Of a DNA stretch of 64,000 nucleotides, positions 60,704 through 64,000 are shown piece by piece. The DNA comes from Desulforamulus aeronauticus DSM 10349 (lineage in GTDB: Bacteria; Bacillota; Desulfotomaculia; Desulfotomaculales; Desulfotomaculaceae), in the NCBI RefSeq assembly GCF_900142375.1, contig NZ_FRAR01000018.1:1-64000 (forward strand), given 5' to 3'. The notes beneath the pieces were generated by a model. That model saw only the letters and a program-made list of their open reading frames with translations. It had not been told where the DNA came from and did not search any database. A program made the translations under genes and the position numbers. Positions within the stretch are counted from its first letter, which is position 1, and each line of letters begins with the position of its first letter.

Positions 60704-60985
60704 AAGATTCGCCTCCGTCCCTATCGGGGAAATATTGCTTATCTTTATCATACTCCTGTCGGCCCGGAAGGTAAATACCTTGCACCATTGTTTACAATCT
60801 ATTTACTTATGTTTGCTCCATTTTTCTCAATATTTTATTATGCTAAATTATTCCTCGTAAACCAGTAGAAATCAGTCACCCTCTGCCTTAGAGGGAATCC
60901 TCTTTATTTTTCTCAATATACGTAGGCTTCCACAAAATATGCTGAAGTTCAGCCCTTTGTTACAAAAGTATTTTAATAAAAGGAA
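60704..60985. other. Intergenic gap, no gene seen
   Basis: AT-rich sequence between the 39-aa gene and the terminator of the PHP gene. I see no open frame with a ribosome site, no tRNA and no repeat member. It should hold the promoter of the two mini-genes, but no clear sigma-A box was found. Confidence 0.5.
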
Positions 60986-61011
60986 ATCACCAGTGAAAAA
61001 TCACTGGTGAT
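60986..61011 (-). terminator. Terminator after the PHP gene
   Basis: ATCACCAGTG, ATTTTT, CACTGGTGAT and TTCCTTTTATT on the minus strand, 2 nt after the stop codon. Confidence 0.88.
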
Positions 61012-61013
61012 AA

Positions 61014-61826
61014 CTAGCCTAGTGAATAGGCCTGTGCTTTTCTTTGTGAAAAAACCTGAATTTCTTGGTACCCTACTTTCTGAGCCAAGCGGAGAGCTTG
61101 GTCAAAATCCGCCCCCACATCCTCTGGGCAATGGGCGTCGGAGCTAAAAACAATCGGTACGCCTTGTTGCCAACAAGCCTCCAGCAGCAGGGGGTGGGGG
61201 TACATTTCTTCCACGGGTTTTCGTAATCCGGCAGTACTAATCTCAATACAAGTACCGCATTGAGCCAAAGTCTTAGCCACTCGTTCATATTGCTCCAACA
61301 GGAATTCCTGGTTTTCGGGAATGTATTTGAAAATCTTGGCCAAATCCAAATGGCCTGCAATATCGAACAATTTACTCTCAGCCAAAGCAACGATGCGGTC
61401 AAAATAGGCTCGCCAGGACTCCACTACATCCCGCTTATCCCATTCCTGCTTCATTTCTGAGAGATCAACTCCCCACTGATTGATCCAATGCACCGAACCA
61501 ATAACATAATCAAAGGGATAGCGGCTGAGAAACTCTGCAATTTCCTTTTCCTTGCCGGGAAAGTAGTCCATCTCGATACCAAACTTGACTCCCAGACCTT
61601 CTTCCCGAGCCTGCCGTATCATTGTAAAATATTCATCCACCCGTTCGGTTTGCCGGGGTCTTACCCACTCATTATAAAAAATAGGACGGGTTTCTAAAAA
61701 ACGGTAGGCATGTTCGGAGATGCCCCAGTCGCCAATCCCTATAGCCTCAGCCTGTTGGGCAAATTCCCGGAGCCAGGCCACCGTGTATGGACCTCGCTCC
61801 ACATGAATATGATAATCAGTCAGCAT
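61014..61826 (-). CDS. PHP-domain phosphatase, HisK-type histidinol-phosphatase family
   Basis: A PHP-fold metal-dependent phosphoesterase, 270 aa. Metal ligands are visible in DYHIHVE, ISEHAY, IEMDYF, GSVHWI, HLDL and SSDAHCPEDVG. This pattern is shared by HisK-type histidinol-phosphatase and related sugar or nucleotide phosphatases. No histidine genes are nearby. The ATG at 61826 follows AGGAGG; the upstream extension to 61913 has no ribosome site. Confidence 0.88.
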   Translation of the reverse strand: MLTDYHIHVERGPYTVAWLREFAQQAEAIGIGDWGISEHAYRFLETRPIFYNEWVRPRQTERVDEYFTMIRQAREEGLGVKFGIEMDYFPGKEKEIAEFLSRYPFDYVIGSVHWINQWGVDLSEMKQEWDKRDVVESWRAYFDRIVALAESKLFDIAGHLDLAKIFKYIPENQEFLLEQYERVAKTLAQCGTCIEISTAGLRKPVEEMYPHPLLLEACWQQGVPIVFSSDAHCPEDVGADFDQALRLAQKVGYQEIQVFSQRKAQAYSLG

Positions 61827-61977
61827 ACGTCCTCCTGAAGTACTTTTTAAGCTAACTATAGTAGCTGGCCAGCAAAAAATCAATAAACCCAAAGGAATTA
61901 TACCTGTATACATATATTTTCCGTCCGAGCAATCTGTTAAAATATAGACAAGCTTTTTATAGATGGGAGGAATTCAT

Positions 61978-62337
61978 GTGCCCCACCTCAGTCAAGAAGG
62001 TTTGCAGGAACTGCTGACCAAAGCAAGAGAAGCAGTACGTGCCAATAACCAAATCCCCCCTGTTTCCTTAAGCCTGGAAGAGCAAGAACTATTAAAAACT
62101 GTGATTCCCATGCAATTGGGGGAAGAGAATGCCAAGAAAATGATGCTTTTAGTTACCGAAATCCGAGAAGGCAAGCGCCCACCACTTTCTGATGAGGAAA
62201 GACTTGAAATGAACCAAAAGAATATGGAAGAAACTTTAATTAACTTCCTCACCAAATTAACCACTACTACTGATGAGGAAATGAATTCTGTCCTGGAAAT
62301 GTGTGAGTGCATCCGCACCAGTCGCTATGGTCAATAG
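61978..62337 (+). CDS. Conserved-looking hypothetical, helical
   Basis: A 119-residue, mostly helical, charged soluble protein. No family is recognised. The middle has SLEEQELLKTVIPMQLGEEN and an REGKRPPLSDEERLEMNQKN stretch, and there is one Cys pair (MCEC) near the end. The GTG at 61978 lies seven nt after GGAGG; the ATG at 61963 overlaps that site and is rejected. The gene is divergent from the PHP gene and ends in a UUCG-loop terminator. Confidence 0.6.
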   Translation: MPHLSQEGLQELLTKAREAVRANNQIPPVSLSLEEQELLKTVIPMQLGEENAKKMMLLVTEIREGKRPPLSDEERLEMNQKNMEETLINFLTKLTTTTDEEMNSVLEMCECIRTSRYGQ

Positions 62338-62437
62338 GTTTATCACACAGTCTTCAACCACCGACTAGCCTATTATTTAGCAAAAGCACTTTGCCGCTTG
62401 TCAATACCCAAGACTAAAGGCCGCTGGCCTAACTGCT

Positions 62438-62473
62438 AAATAGGGAGAGTTCGCTCTCCCTATTTATTTTTTA
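62438..62473 (+). terminator. UUCG-loop terminator
   Basis: AAATAGGGAGAG, TTCG tetraloop, CTCTCCCTATTT and ATTTTTTATG. A degenerate R2 unit (AAAGGCCGCTGGCCT) lies just before it at 62416-62430. Confidence 0.92.
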
Positions 62474-62475
62474 TG

Positions 62476-62850
62476 CTACTCCGCTTCCTTGATCCGACTC
62501 ATAAATGTATTAATTGCCATTGCATCCTGTCCCAAAAATCCGGTGGATAGAATTTCTCCGTTACTAAGCCTTCCCACCACAGAATAATAGCTTTGTTTTT
62601 TTAGCCCCTTGTCCATTAAACATCTCAAGCAGCACACAGTAAATAGCTCCGAATGAACTTTTTTAAAGATCACACCTTTTTTAGTATCCTCAATTACCCA
62701 AAAAATCTGCTCTGGTTTTGGCTGCTTACAATATACACATTCTAAAGGCTCAGCCAAAATTTGCAACAGCTTTTCCTCTGCTTTACGACGTTTGCTTTCC
62801 CAGTTCTTTGCTATGTAAATAATATCATTAATCTGCAACTCTTTATTCAT
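62476..62850 (-). CDS. Hypothetical protein with two Cys pairs
   Basis: A 124-residue protein. After a charged helical N-terminus, a CVYC pair (about 38-41) and a CCLRC group (about 73-77) could bind one zinc, with a beta-rich stretch between them. The C-terminal half, SVVGRLSNGEILSTGFLGQDA, looks like a small beta domain. No family is recognised. The ATG follows GGAGGGAG. It stands alone. Confidence 0.6.
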   Translation of the reverse strand: MNKELQINDIIYIAKNWESKRRKAEEKLLQILAEPLECVYCKQPKPEQIFWVIEDTKKGVIFKKVHSELFTVCCLRCLMDKGLKKQSYYSVVGRLSNGEILSTGFLGQDAMAINTFMSRIKEAE

Positions 62851-63027
62851 TCCAGTCCATCTCCCTCCTTATTTAGAGAGTTCTAGTTTATTAAGACGTA
62901 ATCCTACATCATATTGACTTTAAATAATCTTTATCATAAAATCAATAATGATAATAATCCATGATGAAATTTTTTCTTGTGTTATATAAAATACTATGAT
63001 ATCATATCATTTGTTGGCTCAAAAAAT

Positions 63028-63104
<77 letters not shown>

Positions 63105-63112
63105 CGAAAATC

Positions 63113-63147
63113 AAGGACTCTAGCGATTTCGCCAGAGTCCTTTTTCT
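63113..63147 (+). terminator. Terminator after tRNA-Arg
   Basis: AAGGACTCT, AGCGATTTCGCC, AGAGTCCTT and TTTCTG on the plus strand, 8 nt after the CCA end. Confidence 0.9.
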
Positions 63148-63260
63148 GTGTAAGGGGAACAACCTCTAGTTATTTTTCGACATATCGTTACAGGAGATAA
63201 ATTGGAAATATCATGCAAGCTTATCACGTACCGTACATCAAACATACGTTCTGTAAGGAT

Positions 63261-63288
63261 CAAAACAAAAGCACCCGGTTGGGTGCTT
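63261..63288 (-). terminator. Terminator of the stalk-domain gene
   Basis: AAGCACCC, AAC, CGGGTGCTT and TTGTTTTG on the minus strand, overlapping the stop codon. Confidence 0.85.
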
Positions 63289-64000
63289 AATTTATTGACA
63301 TATTAAAAGTCTGATAGTCTTTATTGTCAAACATATTTTTGTAGAACGATAATTTTAACGTATCGCTTTTGCTATCTAGGCCAAAAATCATATCAGCGGT
63401 GCATGTGGCCCCAGAGGGTATTTTTTGGGGGTACTTATTTATTGTGTTTGGGTAAGTATATCCAACATTTCCATCTTTGTCAAAAACTTTAAAATACTCA
63501 TCAAATATATAAACATCTTCGCTATTAGAAATATTCTTGTAAGAATAATTGATATTTACAACTTGGGCGGGCTTTTTGTCGCTGTACTGGTTTCTTTCGG
63601 ACATAGTGGTGACTTTGTTAATCTTTAGTGTATAAAGCACTTTACCACTTTGATCTTTTATAGCAATTTCGTCATTTGACAAGGCTGGGGCTGTACTGGC
63701 TGCAGGAGTTGTACTAGCTGCGGGGATTGTACTTGTTGAAGGGCCAACCGTATGCTGTGCACCATTAGAGTTAATTACTACTGCATTCTGAGCAATATCC
63801 CATTCGACTTTGGCACCTAGTCCCTCGGCCACGTATTTAGCCGGTACCATAACCCGTCCGTTAATTAGCTGCGGTTTTACGTCCATTGATCCTGTAATGT
63901 TGTTACCGTTAATATAAGACTAATAGGGTTGCTGGCTGCAGCTATACCGGCAGTTGATAAAATAACGCCACAAATCAGACCTACAATAAATTTTTTGATT
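63287..64000 (-). pseudogene. Copper-amine-oxidase N-domain (stalk) protein with apparent frameshift; partial
   Basis: The main frame (63886 to 63287) encodes the second half of a stalk domain, QLINGRVMVPAKYVAEGLGAKVEWD, a Thr/Ala/Pro/Ser-rich linker, and a DUF4352-like beta domain. The family signature start SYINGNNITGS lies just upstream of the first ATG in the same frame, but a TAG closes that frame before it. A typical signal peptide, KKFIVGLICGVILSTAGIAA, runs in another frame through the right edge. The two pieces join only by a one-base shift near 63925-63935. The gene is broken by a frameshift, or the base call is wrong. These proteins are exported cell-surface proteins. Confidence 0.7.

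Overview
The window reads as chromosomal core sequence of an endospore-forming, low-to-mid GC Gram-positive anaerobe of the Clostridia. Desulfotomaculum/Desulforamulus-like Peptococcaceae is my best guess. This is an inference from gene order (mre-min-rodA-spoIVF-radical SAM-rng-rplU-rpmA-spo0B-obg; tig-clpP-clpX-lonB-lon-ysxC), spore genes (spo0B, spoIVFA/B, a gerA-type operon, lonB, a CwlD-like amidase), Rex, a valyl T-box, and frequent TTG/GTG starts behind strong AGGAGG sites. Most genes are on the minus strand. Many starts were trimmed to the codon that sits 7-10 nt after a clear Shine-Dalgarno site.

Layout. 1-350: tandem promoters and a boxA-like antitermination site of an rRNA operon that runs off the left edge. 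355-4240: chemoreceptor, GNAT, flavin reductase, sfsA. 4224-11245: obg, spo0B, rpmA, rplU with an L21-type leader, rng and two radical-SAM-linked genes. 11427-14752: spoIVFB, spoIVFA, rodA. 14895-19804: a six-gene block (two CE4-type amidohydrolases, a polar amino-acid ABC transporter, an Asp/Glu/hydantoin-type racemase) that interrupts the cell-shape locus. 20054-27694: minE, minD, a MinC without its N-domain, PBP2, mreD, mreC, mreB, radC, maf, DUF4321. 27929-34414: rex, folC, an orphan HicB, valS with T-box, a TIGR04086 membrane protein. 34720-41015: an orphan NMT1-like binding protein, an FAD protein and a gerA-C-B operon. 41181-49636: ysxC, lon, lonB, clpX, clpP, tig. 50031-52183: a Cys-rich mini-protein, a His-Gln-Lys-Leu tRNA cluster, azlCD. 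52336-56651: sbcC, sbcD. 56994-64000: small regulators and membrane proteins, a ComEC-like hydrolase, DUF2680, a CwlD-like amidase, two unlisted mini-proteins, a PHP phosphatase, two hypotheticals, tRNA-Arg and an apparently frameshifted stalk-domain protein.

How it works together. The mre/min/rodA/PBP2 genes build and position the cell wall. The spo0B, spoIVF, ger, lonB and cwlD-like genes cover entry into sporulation, sigma-K-type activation, cortex processing and germination. Tig/Clp/Lon form one proteostasis block, and SbcCD and RadC relate to DNA repair. The 14.9-19.8 kb block looks like a self-contained uptake and hydrolysis unit for a small amide or amino-acid derivative.

The least-described material is non-coding. 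Two copies of a roughly 75-nt conserved element, each next to a hairpin, lie at about 16.7 and 52.3 kb. A dispersed palindromic repeat (R1), a degenerate TGGC/GCCA repeat (R2) and a family of GCGCAA-core terminator hairpins (R3) fill many intergenic gaps. No CRISPR array, intact insertion sequence or prophage was seen.
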